From contig OZ245888.1 in assembly GCA_965229565.1 (NCBI GenBank), positions 1,674,001-1,738,000 on the forward strand: 64,000 bases of DNA, in the 5' to 3' direction. Positions 49,923 through 60,530 of this stretch are shown in pieces. Under the pieces are notes generated by a model. That model had not been told where the DNA came from, ran no database searches, and worked only from the letters and a program-made list of their open reading frames with translations. Position 1 is the first letter of the stretch. Every line of letters begins with the position of its first letter. Source of the stretch: JANQNX01 sp040217095. GTDB lineage: Bacteria; Pseudomonadota; Gammaproteobacteria; Eutrophobiales; Eutrophobiaceae. The position numbers and the translations under genes are program-made.

Positions 49923-51890
49923 ATGAGTAAATTATCAATGAAGAAATGGCTCGTAGCTGCGTTAGCAGTGGGTCTTTCTGCCTCAGTGATGGCGAACGAT
50001 GAAGTTCGTAAACTGAACGCAGATCCCAACTACTGGGCTTTTCCTGGTGGTGACTATAACAACTGGCGTTATACCGAGTTGAACCAAATCAACACGGGCA
50101 ACGCAAGCAAAATTGTTACCGCCTGGACGTTTTCAACTGGCCGTCTGCAAGGTCATGAAGGTGGACCGCTGGTCCTGCCATCAAGCGCAACTGGCTTGGG
50201 CAGTGATCATCTGTACATTCACTCTTCATTCCCGAACGACGTATTCGCAATTAACCTGGATACCCTGGCTATTACCTGGTTCTATGAGCCACAGCAAGAC
50301 GAGGCCGAAACTGTGCCTGTTATGTGCTGTGACATCGTAAACCGTGGTCTGGGTTACAGCATGGGTCAAATCTACCTGCAGCAAGCCGATTCAACTCTGG
50401 TGGCTTTAGAAGCCGATACCGGTAAAGTTGTATGGAGTGTTAAGAACGGCAGCGAGATTACTGGCGATGTCAACTCCAAGCCAGGAGTCGGTGTAGGTCC
50501 TGCAAGTGGTATGACCAACACCAACGCTCCACATCCGATGAAAGACAAGGTCATCACCGGTTGTTCTGGTGCTGAATTTGGTGTTCGTTGCTGGATTGCT
50601 GCCTACAATGCCAAAGACGGTTCCCTGGCATGGCGTGCATTCAGCATGGGTCCTGACGAAGACATTCTTTTCGACGCAAACACTACCTCACTGGGTAAGA
50701 AAGTCGGCAAGAACTCTTCTCTGAACACCTGGTGTTCTAACTCTGACTGGAAAGCCCCTGCGACTGCTCCTAACAGCTGTAAAGGCCTTAGTGATCAGTG
50801 GAAAACAGGTGGTGGTTCAGTTTGGGGCTGGTGGCCAGCAGACTTTGACGAAAACCTGCTGTACTACGGATCAGGTAACCCTTCAACCTGGAACCCGGTC
50901 GTACGTCCTGGCGACAACAAGTGGTCTATGACCCTGTTCGCTCGTGACATCGACACCGGTGTTGCGCGTTGGGTTTACCAGATGACGCCACATGATGAGT
51001 GGGACTATGACGGCATTAACGAAATGATTCTTGCCGACATGAAAGTCAAAGGTAAAATGCGCAAAGTCGCTGTTCACTTTGACCGTAACGGTTTCGCTTA
51101 CACCATGGACCGCGTAAACGGTGAACTGCTTGTTGCTGAAAAGTATGACCCTGCTGTCAACTGGGCTACCCATATTGACATGAAGACGGGTTATCCTCAG
51201 ACGGTTAACAAGTACTCTACCCATTACAATGGTGAAGACGTCGTTTCCAAGGACATCTGTCCTGCAGCCCTGGGTACCAAGGATCAGCAGCCTGCTGCTT
51301 ACTCTCCACGTACCGGTCTGTTCTACGTTCCGACCAACCACGTTTGTATGACCTACGAGCCAGTCAGCTATGCTGCTGGTGGTAACCAGTACACTGCTGG
51401 TCAGGCATACGTTAACGCTAACCTGACCATGTATCCTGCTGGTGCGGTATGTCCGGATTGCCCGAACAACAACGCTGCCAAGGACAACATGGGTAACATG
51501 ATTGCCTGGGACGCTGACAAGGGTAAGATCGTCTGGTCTATTCCTGAGCAGTGGTCAGTATGGTCAGGTGTTCTGGCGACCGCTGGAGACGTTGTCTTCT
51601 ACGGCACCCTGGACGCCTACGCCAAGGCTGTAGACGCCAAGTCTGGTAAGCTGCTTTGGAAGTTCAAAGCGCCTTCCGGCATCATTGGCAACTTCAACTC
51701 CTGGGCACATAAAGGTAAGCAATACGTTGGTGTCCTTTCAGGCATCGGCGGTTGGGCTGGCGCAGTTGTCGCTATCCCTGGCTTAGCTGCTGCTCCTGAC
51801 GAAGCTGCACTTGGCGCTGTTGGTGGTTACCGAGCTCTCCGCAACTCAGCACGTAACAGTGGTGTGTTGATGGTATTCAGCTTGCCGTAA
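49923..51890 (+). CDS. xoxF: XoxF-type lanthanide-dependent methanol dehydrogenase
   Basis: A 655-residue periplasmic PQQ enzyme that oxidises methanol. A signal peptide ends near residue 24 (SVMA/ND). C135-C136 form the vicinal disulfide motif (VMCCDIVNRG). The loop TPHDEWDYDG gives D361 and D363; the second Asp is the extra lanthanide ligand of XoxF enzymes, where calcium-dependent MxaF has Ala. Tryptophan-docking repeats are present throughout. The protein is longer than most XoxF (about 600) because of insertions around 262-290 with C271 and C286 and around 505-522 with a CPDC pair. AGGAGGAGG precedes the ATG and codon use is that of a highly expressed gene. Assignment to XoxF is firm; clade is not. 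Confidence 0.93.
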   Translation: MSKLSMKKWLVAALAVGLSASVMANDEVRKLNADPNYWAFPGGDYNNWRYTELNQINTGNASKIVTAWTFSTGRLQGHEGGPLVLPSSATGLGSDHLYIHSSFPNDVFAINLDTLAITWFYEPQQDEAETVPVMCCDIVNRGLGYSMGQIYLQQADSTLVALEADTGKVVWSVKNGSEITGDVNSKPGVGVGPASGMTNTNAPHPMKDKVITGCSGAEFGVRCWIAAYNAKDGSLAWRAFSMGPDEDILFDANTTSLGKKVGKNSSLNTWCSNSDWKAPATAPNSCKGLSDQWKTGGGSVWGWWPADFDENLLYYGSGNPSTWNPVVRPGDNKWSMTLFARDIDTGVARWVYQMTPHDEWDYDGINEMILADMKVKGKMRKVAVHFDRNGFAYTMDRVNGELLVAEKYDPAVNWATHIDMKTGYPQTVNKYSTHYNGEDVVSKDICPAALGTKDQQPAAYSPRTGLFYVPTNHVCMTYEPVSYAAGGNQYTAGQAYVNANLTMYPAGAVCPDCPNNNAAKDNMGNMIAWDADKGKIVWSIPEQWSVWSGVLATAGDVVFYGTLDAYAKAVDAKSGKLLWKFKAPSGIIGNFNSWAHKGKQYVGVLSGIGGWAGAVVAIPGLAAAPDEAALGAVGGYRALRNSARNSGVLMVFSLP

Positions 51891-51915
51891 GCACTAGACA
51901 AACATTTGTTTGTTG

Positions 51916-51950
51916 AAAAATCCCCGGCCTCGGTCGGGGATTTTTTTTTT
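51916..51950 (+). terminator. Strong terminator after xoxF
   Basis: AAAATCCCCG pairs with CGGGGATTTT, with a short GC-rich loop, followed by ten T. It separates xoxF from the copper-protein gene, which has its own promoter. Confidence 0.92.
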
Positions 51951-52021
51951 ATTAATCGTCATTTACGGCGGGAAAAATTCATATTCTGTCGAACTATAAG
52001 GGTGGTCACGGGTCTGAAAAA

Positions 52022-52050
52022 TTGACAAAACGCGTAATTATCTTTTTAAT
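52022..52050 (+). promoter_or_regulatory. Sigma-70 promoter of the copper-protein gene
   Basis: A perfect TTGACA at 52022-52027 and TTTAAT at 52045-52050 (five of six) are spaced by 17 bases. The leader is about 50 bases. It shows the gene can be expressed independently of xoxF. Confidence 0.75.
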
Positions 52051-52108
52051 TCGCTACACTGCTTTTTTGTTGTAAATAAATTTGAAATCAAATATTTGGA
52101 GAGTTTTA

Positions 52109-52549
52109 ATGTCTTTAAAAAACTTATTGATATCAGGCTTGGCAATCATTGGCATGGCCTTCTCAAGTATGGCCATAGCAGCCGATCATACAATTAAAGC
52201 CGGCGCGCGTGCCTTTGAAACACCGATTCTATATATGGCTGCTGGCGACAATGTAGCCTTCACGAACATGAATTCTCATAACACCGTGACCGTCGATGAA
52301 CTAGTACCTGAAGGTGGCAAAACCTGGGCCAGTGGCATGGGTGAAAACCTGGCACTGACTCTTGATGTCCCCGGTATATATTCTTATGTCTGCCAGCCGC
52401 ACATCGGCTTTGGCATGGTCGGTGTGATTGTCGTAGGTGATGTTTCCGCCGACGACGTGGCGGCCTACAAGCAAAAGGCAATGGACACCTTGCAGGGCCC
52501 TTACCGTCGACTGCTGGGCAAGATCAACAAGATCGAACCTACTATCTAA
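52109..52549 (+). CDS. Pseudoazurin-like type 1 copper protein
   Basis: A 146-residue periplasmic cupredoxin. The signal peptide ends at about 24 (MAIAA). The type 1 copper ligands are H57 (NSHNTV), C95, H98 and M103 (YVCQPHIGFGM), spaced C-x2-H-x4-M as in pseudoazurin. A C-terminal helical extension of about 35 residues (VAAYKQKAMDTLQGPYRRLL) also resembles pseudoazurin. Such proteins carry single electrons in the periplasm. Its location right after xoxF, where a cytochrome cL gene (xoxG) is usually found, suggests it accepts electrons from XoxF. GGAG lies before ATG 52109; the TTG-initiated upstream frame is rejected. Confidence 0.9.
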   Translation: MSLKNLLISGLAIIGMAFSSMAIAADHTIKAGARAFETPILYMAAGDNVAFTNMNSHNTVTVDELVPEGGKTWASGMGENLALTLDVPGIYSYVCQPHIGFGMVGVIVVGDVSADDVAAYKQKAMDTLQGPYRRLLGKINKIEPTI

Positions 52550-52568
52550 AACAAAAACCTTAAGGAAC

Positions 52569-52591
52569 AGCCCACTTCGGTGGGCTTTTTA
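52569..52591 (+). terminator. Terminator between the copper-protein gene and xoxJ
   Basis: AGCCCAC pairs with GTGGGCT around a stable TTCG tetraloop and is followed by TTTTT. The xoxJ start codon lies only eight bases after it, so xoxJ must be made by read-through or from a promoter overlapping the copper-protein gene. Confidence 0.85.
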
Positions 52592-52598
52592 TAAATAC

Positions 52599-53432
52599 AT
52601 GAAAAAATATCTTACATACCTGTTGTTTGCACAGTTGCTGGTTGCCAATTCGGCACTGGCCGAAGTGGATGAAAAAGACCTTAAAGTCTGTGCTGACCCA
52701 TACATGCTGCCTTTCTCTAACAAGGATGGTGAAGGCTACGAGAATAAAATCGCCGAGCTATTTGCCGAGAAACTTGGTAAAGGGTTGAAATATACCTTTT
52801 TTCCGCAGCGTATAGGCTTTATCAGGAATACACTCAAGGCTGAAGCCGAAGATGGTCTTGGATATAAATGCGACCTGGTGATTAGCGTGCCGGAAAACTT
52901 TGAACTGGCGGCAACAACCGATCCGTATTTCACATCGGCCTACGTACTGGTTTACGCTAAAGGTCGCAAGCTTGATTCGATTACTGATCCGTCGCAGCTT
53001 GATGCCTTTGTTAATGAACAAGGTAACAAGATTAAACTGGGTTTATCAGACAGAGGCCCTGCCCAGCAGTGGGTGTTTGAAAACAACCTGATTGGTGCTA
53101 TCGCGCCGTACCAGGCACAGCCCGGTAACGTCAAGGAGAACCCGGGTAAGAAATTCATTGATGATATAGTTTCCGGCAAAATCGATGTTGCGATAGTCTG
53201 GGGACCTACCGCTGGCTACTACGCAAAAGAGCTTGCAGATGAGGCAGAACTGGTCTTACTTCCTTTACAGGATGATCCAAGCAAGCCGGAGATGCGTTTT
53301 ACCTACAGTTTCTCGATGGCAGTGCGCTATGGTGAAAATGAATGGAAAGAGCAAGTCAATAAACTGATTAAAGAAAACAAGGACGAGATTAACAAAATCC
53401 TGACCGGGTATGGTGTGCCTTTGATCGATTAA
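52599..53432 (+). CDS. xoxJ: XoxJ, periplasmic binding-protein-like partner of quinoprotein dehydrogenase
   Basis: A 277-residue exported protein with signal peptide (YLLFAQLLVANSALA) and a type 2 periplasmic binding fold (DLKVCADPYMLPFSNKDGEG at the start, VDIAIVWGPTAGYYAK late). It matches the family associated with PQQ methanol dehydrogenases (MxaJ/XoxJ), thought to aid maturation or activation of the enzyme. The ATG at 52599 is set by the signal peptide; the longer frame from 52437 overlaps the previous gene and is rejected. There is no classical ribosome site in front, only the terminator hairpin. Confidence 0.9.
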   Translation: MKKYLTYLLFAQLLVANSALAEVDEKDLKVCADPYMLPFSNKDGEGYENKIAELFAEKLGKGLKYTFFPQRIGFIRNTLKAEAEDGLGYKCDLVISVPENFELAATTDPYFTSAYVLVYAKGRKLDSITDPSQLDAFVNEQGNKIKLGLSDRGPAQQWVFENNLIGAIAPYQAQPGNVKENPGKKFIDDIVSGKIDVAIVWGPTAGYYAKELADEAELVLLPLQDDPSKPEMRFTYSFSMAVRYGENEWKEQVNKLIKENKDEINKILTGYGVPLID

Positions 53433-53468
53433 TAATCATATAACGACTACCTGGAATTTATTTAGATT

Positions 53469-54254
53469 ATGAACAAAATTACATTTTTAATAGCTATATG
53501 CTTGGTTACATTTAGTCCGGCATCTTTATATGCCGAAGATAAATCTGAAACTGATAACACGCGTGTTCTTACAGAAGAGGAACTTGAGTCAAAGATTGGC
53601 CGTTTTGGAGAGGCTGAAGAAATCCCTGAAGGCTTTGAGTTCAATCCAGCCGAGGTCAAGCTCTGGATGACCGATCATTTCTCATCGGTGACCGAACCTG
53701 TAAGTATGTATTACGAGTTTGAACGCTCAGGTAGCTATGATCCCGGTTTCGTTGATTCGGTATACCTGAAAGTGAAAAAAATCAACGAAGATGGAACCAA
53801 GAATTGTCAACTTGATTTCCTGACAGGTGAAAAAAAGCAGGTGGTTAGACCGGAAAATGTGACCGAAATAACGGGTAATCCGATACTGGGTATTTTTTTA
53901 CAGGGTGATGTTCAAAACATGCAACAGCTGACCGAGGGTCACTATCGCCATTTCATTAAAATGATAAAAGTAGCACTGCGCGAAGTCGCCACGGTTGAAC
54001 CTGTGACTTTCAGCTTTGATGGGAAGGATTATTCAGGCGAAAAGATCATGTTTGCGCCATATTTGAATGATACGCATCGCACGGAATATGAGCGATTCGC
54101 CGTCAAGACCTACGAGTTTATCTTTGCGGAAAAGCTGCCCGGCCAGTTATATCAAATCAAGACCACCATTCCTGACATCGCTGATCCTGAAGCGAAAAAG
54201 CCACTCATCCAGGAAACAGTGACATTGAAAGGTATAAAAGCTTACAAGTCCTAG
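53469..54254 (+). CDS. Unrecognised exported protein at the end of the xox unit
   Basis: A 261-residue protein with a signal peptide (ITFLIAICLVTFSPASLYA). After an acidic stretch (residues 23-55) comes a beta-rich region (VSMYYEFERSGSYDPGFVDSV, VYLKVKKINEDGTKNCQLDF, VTFSFDGKDYSGEKIMFAPY). Single Cys in the mature protein. I do not recognise a family. It follows xoxJ by 36 bases and ends in the terminator shared with fdsA, so it belongs to the xox unit and may take part in methanol oxidation or its maturation. Confidence 0.7.
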   Translation: MNKITFLIAICLVTFSPASLYAEDKSETDNTRVLTEEELESKIGRFGEAEEIPEGFEFNPAEVKLWMTDHFSSVTEPVSMYYEFERSGSYDPGFVDSVYLKVKKINEDGTKNCQLDFLTGEKKQVVRPENVTEITGNPILGIFLQGDVQNMQQLTEGHYRHFIKMIKVALREVATVEPVTFSFDGKDYSGEKIMFAPYLNDTHRTEYERFAVKTYEFIFAEKLPGQLYQIKTTIPDIADPEAKKPLIQETVTLKGIKAYKS

Positions 54255-54271
54255 ACTTGTAAGCTTTTTTT
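54239..54271. terminator. Shared terminator between the xox unit and the fhc-fds unit
   Basis: AGCTTACAAGTC pairs perfectly with GACTTGTAAGCT around CTA, overlapping the stop codon of the exported-protein gene. A T run follows on the plus strand and four T on the minus strand, so it can end both convergent transcripts. Confidence 0.88.
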
Positions 54272-54280
54272 TACCAATAA

Positions 54281-57108
<2,828 letters not shown>

Positions 57109-57109
<1 letters not shown>

Positions 57110-58776
57110 TATTCAAATTCCTCGGGAAAATATTTTATTGCGCAGCGCAACGGGTTTGGTGCTGCCTGGCCCAGGCCGCAAATGGAAGCGTCTTCCATGG
57201 CCCGGGATAGTTCTTCAAGTAGTGGTTGGTCCCATTCGTCCTTGTCCATCAACTTGACAGCCTTGCTGGTGCCAACGCGGCACGGGGTACATTGACCACA
57301 TGATTCATCTTCAAAGAAACGCATGGCATTTAATGCCATTGCCTTGGCACTGTCCTTGTCAGACAGCACGATGATTGCGGCAGAACCAATAAAGCATCCA
57401 TGTTTTTGGAGTGTGTCAAAGTCCAGTGGTTCATCGCCCAGCGATGCTGGCAGGATGCCGCCAGAGGCGCCGCCCGGGAAATAGCCATAAAACTGGTGAC
57501 CGTCTTCCATGCCACCGCAGTACTCGTCGATTAGCTCACGCATGCTGATACCGGCAGGAGCAACATGTACCCCCGGCTTCTTTACGCGGCCACTGACGGA
57601 GAATGATCGCAGGCCCTTGCGCTCACGGCGGCCATGGCTGGCAAACCAGTCAGAACCCTTTTCAATAATCTCACGGACCCAGTGCATGGTTTCCATGTTC
57701 TGTTCCAGCGTCGGGTGACCAAACAGGCCAACCTGGGCCACGTAAGGTGGACGCAGGCGTGGCATGCCGCGCTTGCCTTCGATCGATTCGATCATGGCCG
57801 ATTCTTCACCGCAAATGTAGGCCCCGGCACCACGACGCAGGTATATGTCGGGTAATTCCGCGGGCGGATCCTGTTTCAGCTTTTCCAGTTCCTGCTCAAG
57901 CATTTTGCGGCAACCGGCATATTCATCACGCAGGTAGATATAGATGTCTTCTGCCTCGATGGCCCAGTGTGCAATCAGTGTGCCCTCGATAAAGCGATGC
58001 GGATCGCTTTCAAGATAATAACGGTCCTTGAATGTCCCCGGCTCACCCTCATCGATGTTAATCGCGATCTTTCTTGGTGCTGGTTGCTCACTTAATATCC
58101 GCCATTTACGCCCGGTGGGGAAACCCGCACCGCCCAGTCCGCGCAGGTTCGAGTCTTCCATCAGGGTAATGATGTCCTCGCGCTTGTGTTTGCCTGCCAG
58201 GCAGTCCTGCCACAACTGGTAACCACCTGATTTTTTGTAGTCTTCATAATTTACGTAGTCAGGCGGAACATCATCATTCAGTTCATTATTATCCAGTGCT
58301 GCAAGCACCTTGTTCTTGTCGGCTTTCTCTACAGGTCGGGTACCGCATACTGCTACCGGCGCGCCGGCGCAACGTCCCACACAGGGTACGGGTTGAATAC
58401 GGATCTTCTTGGCATCAACCGTGTCTTCCAATTCTTCCATCAATTGTTCCGCGCCGTACAATTCACAGGTCATGGATTCGCATACCCTGACGGTGACCGG
58501 CGGTGGCGGTGTTTCATTTTCATGTAGCACATCAAAGTGATGATAGAAAGTTGCCGTTTCATAGACTTCCGTCATCGGCAGGTTCATCTCGCCGGACAGT
58601 GCCAGGATGTGCCGGTTGGAAATGTGGTGATACTTGTCCTGTATCTTGTGCAGGTGCTCGATCAGCAACTCTCGTGTTCTTGGCGCATCACCAAGTAAAT
58701 CCTGTACCTGGGCCAGTGCTTTCTGGTCCATGATACGGCCAAGTATTCGACCTTTTTTTCCTCTAGTTCGTTTCAT
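57109..58776 (-). CDS. fdsB: Formate dehydrogenase FdsG-FdsB fusion (NuoE/NuoF type, NADH-forming)
   Basis: A 555-residue diaphorase subunit passing electrons from FdsA to NAD. Residues about 20-160 are NuoE/FdsG-like with the thioredoxin-fold [2Fe-2S] cysteines (VCESMTC, then PCVGRCAG). Residues about 165-555 are NuoF/FdsB-like with NADH/FMN binding (GLGGAGFPTGRKWR and YICGEESAMIESIEG) and the [4Fe-4S] set in ESCGQCTPCRVGT. The two are separate genes in Cupriavidus and Methylobacterium-type systems and fused here. A very basic 12-residue N terminus precedes the fold. It lies 26 bases after fhcC, so formate production and oxidation are co-transcribed. Confidence 0.95.
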
Positions 58777-58802
58777 GCTCTTAATATCTGTGATTTATAG
58801 AA

Positions 58803-59633
58803 TTATCGTTTGTTCATTACTTTCAAAATCAGTAACTCGCCCTTGCCATTTCTTGCCAGGTCACCTGAAAAGCGGTGAGCCATTGGCCCGTATTTCTTGA
58901 AGAAATCGAATTCAGGGTCCATGTTGGCAAGCTGGGTAAAAAACAGGCGTAGAAATTGCATTTTAAGATTGCCACAACTTTTGAAGGTGGCAGCAATATG
59001 CTTGGGTTTTTTTGCCAGCATAATGGTACCGCGACGCATGGCCTCGCCCGGGTAATATCCCACTTTGTCCAGTACCACGACAGTACCGGCATGCATGCGA
59101 CTGCCGCAAAAATCACCGGCCTTACCATGTACAATGATCAGGCCGCGTCGCATCTGGTCGCCAAGCCGATCACCGGCATTGCCCTTGATGTTAATGGTGC
59201 CCCTGTTCATGCCAAAGGTGTCTCCGGGTAACCCGGCACCCACGAAGTGTCCGGCATTGCCATGAATATTGATTCGACCACCGGTCATTGCAGTACCAGT
59301 CCAGGAACCGGCATTACCGCTGATATTGATCTCGCCACCGCTCATCGATTGGCCAAGCAGATCGCCGACATCACCTTTCACCTGTATATGACCAGAGGAC
59401 ATATTTTTGCCAACGCAGATCAGCTTGTCACAACTCTTCTCAATTACAAGCTGTTCGCCAGGTTTGCCACTGATAACAAATAACTTGTCCACGGTAGCTG
59501 TTTCCTTGCCGTAGACCAGTGGTAATTTTTTTATCTTTGCCAACGTCATTCCCTGTAATGCTTCCGGCACCAGCGGCGAAACATCCAGTGTGAACTTGGG
59601 CCTGGTTTTCAGGGCAAATGTCAGCACGCTCAT
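58803..59633 (-). CDS. fhcC: Formyltransferase/hydrolase complex subunit C
   Basis: A 276-residue subunit related to archaeal formylmethanofuran dehydrogenase FwdC. The central part is a right-handed beta-helix of repeated G-x-x-x-G units (MSGGEINISGNAGSWTGTAM, TGGRINIHGNAGHFVGAGL, RRGLIIVHGKAGDFCGSRM). In bacteria the Fhc complex transfers the formyl group from formyl-tetrahydromethanopterin to a methanofuran-type cofactor and hydrolyses it to formate. Its ATG overlaps the fhcD stop by four bases. The C-terminal 40 residues are less conserved. Confidence 0.95.
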   Translation of the reverse strand: MSVLTFALKTRPKFTLDVSPLVPEALQGMTLAKIKKLPLVYGKETATVDKLFVISGKPGEQLVIEKSCDKLICVGKNMSSGHIQVKGDVGDLLGQSMSGGEINISGNAGSWTGTAMTGGRINIHGNAGHFVGAGLPGDTFGMNRGTINIKGNAGDRLGDQMRRGLIIVHGKAGDFCGSRMHAGTVVVLDKVGYYPGEAMRRGTIMLAKKPKHIAATFKSCGNLKMQFLRLFFTQLANMDPEFDFFKKYGPMAHRFSGDLARNGKGELLILKVMNKR

Positions 59634-60526
59634 TTCAATATCTCCCTGAGATAGAAAAGGTGCGGACCCAGGTTGCCACCGTAATTACCGGCAGCGATTC
59701 GATAGATGCCTTGCTTGGGACTATAGGCGCACGCTGCCTTGATGCCGACGCGCATTGCACGGGCAACGGATTCTTCATCGAGTCCATTGATAACAATTTC
59801 GAGAACCGAGCCGATCTCCGGTCCCAGTTCGGATTTCACCACGCCTTTAAGGGTAGGGCAGTAAGCCTCGTTGGTTGACGCACTCAGGAAAGGGTACTTG
59901 GAGCCCACCTTGGAGCCAGAACCAACGACACCACCCGGAAATGCGGTAATTACGCCTTCAACCTGTTTGATGGCATCGACCGCCTTTTCACAGGCCATTA
60001 GCCCCTGGCGAGCGGTCTTGGCCAGTACCAGGAAGTTACCACCACCGATTGCCTTGGTAACGCCTGTGGTTTCCTCGCAGATAAACTCACCGTGCATAAC
60101 CGGTATACGCCAGAAACGCTTGCCATTGATCAACTTGGATATCTGGTAACCGTCTCCGAAATAGCGCAGGCTTTTTCCCATCGCCACCTGTGTGTCGGAA
60201 TCAAGCCCGGAGTAACAGGCGGTGGTGACCGTGGTCATGACTGTCTGGCCAACACGAACCGGGATCTGCTTGCCAAGTTCCTTGTTGGACATGGCAAAGA
60301 TCATCACAGACAGGCCCGGGCGACCATCCGGTGTTTCATCCGGTGTGAGTTCTCTTTCAATGTCTGCCTCAACGCCACAGGCAATCACCGATGTCGCAAA
60401 ACCGCGCAGTGCATTGGCCGCGCGATAAGCCCACTTCAGGCTCATCGCGGTAATAATGATTCGCGTTGCCTTCATGGGGAAGGCTTCGGCAAAGGTATCG
60501 TCTATTTGTACGCCGTTAATCTTCAT
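59630..60526 (-). CDS. fhcD: Formylmethanofuran:tetrahydromethanopterin formyltransferase
   Basis: A 298-residue Ftr-type enzyme that moves the formyl group between tetrahydromethanopterin and the methanofuran-like cofactor. MKINGVQIDDTFAEAFPMKA at the start and the AIGGGNFLVLAKTARQGL and GSKVGSKYPFLSAS segments are diagnostic. I choose ATG 60526 because it matches family N termini and leaves a four-base gap after fhcA; the frame also has an ATG at 60550 inside fhcA. It sits in the order fhcB-fhcA-fhcD-fhcC. Confidence 0.95.
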   Translation of the reverse strand: MKINGVQIDDTFAEAFPMKATRIIITAMSLKWAYRAANALRGFATSVIACGVEADIERELTPDETPDGRPGLSVMIFAMSNKELGKQIPVRVGQTVMTTVTTACYSGLDSDTQVAMGKSLRYFGDGYQISKLINGKRFWRIPVMHGEFICEETTGVTKAIGGGNFLVLAKTARQGLMACEKAVDAIKQVEGVITAFPGGVVGSGSKVGSKYPFLSASTNEAYCPTLKGVVKSELGPEIGSVLEIVINGLDEESVARAMRVGIKAACAYSPKQGIYRIAAGNYGGNLGPHLFYLREILK

Positions 60527-60530
60527 GGGT

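Noticed and set aside
49923..51890. MxaF (calcium-dependent) methanol dehydrogenase
   Set aside because: The active-site loop has Asp at the position where MxaF has Ala, and no MxaG or MxaI genes follow.
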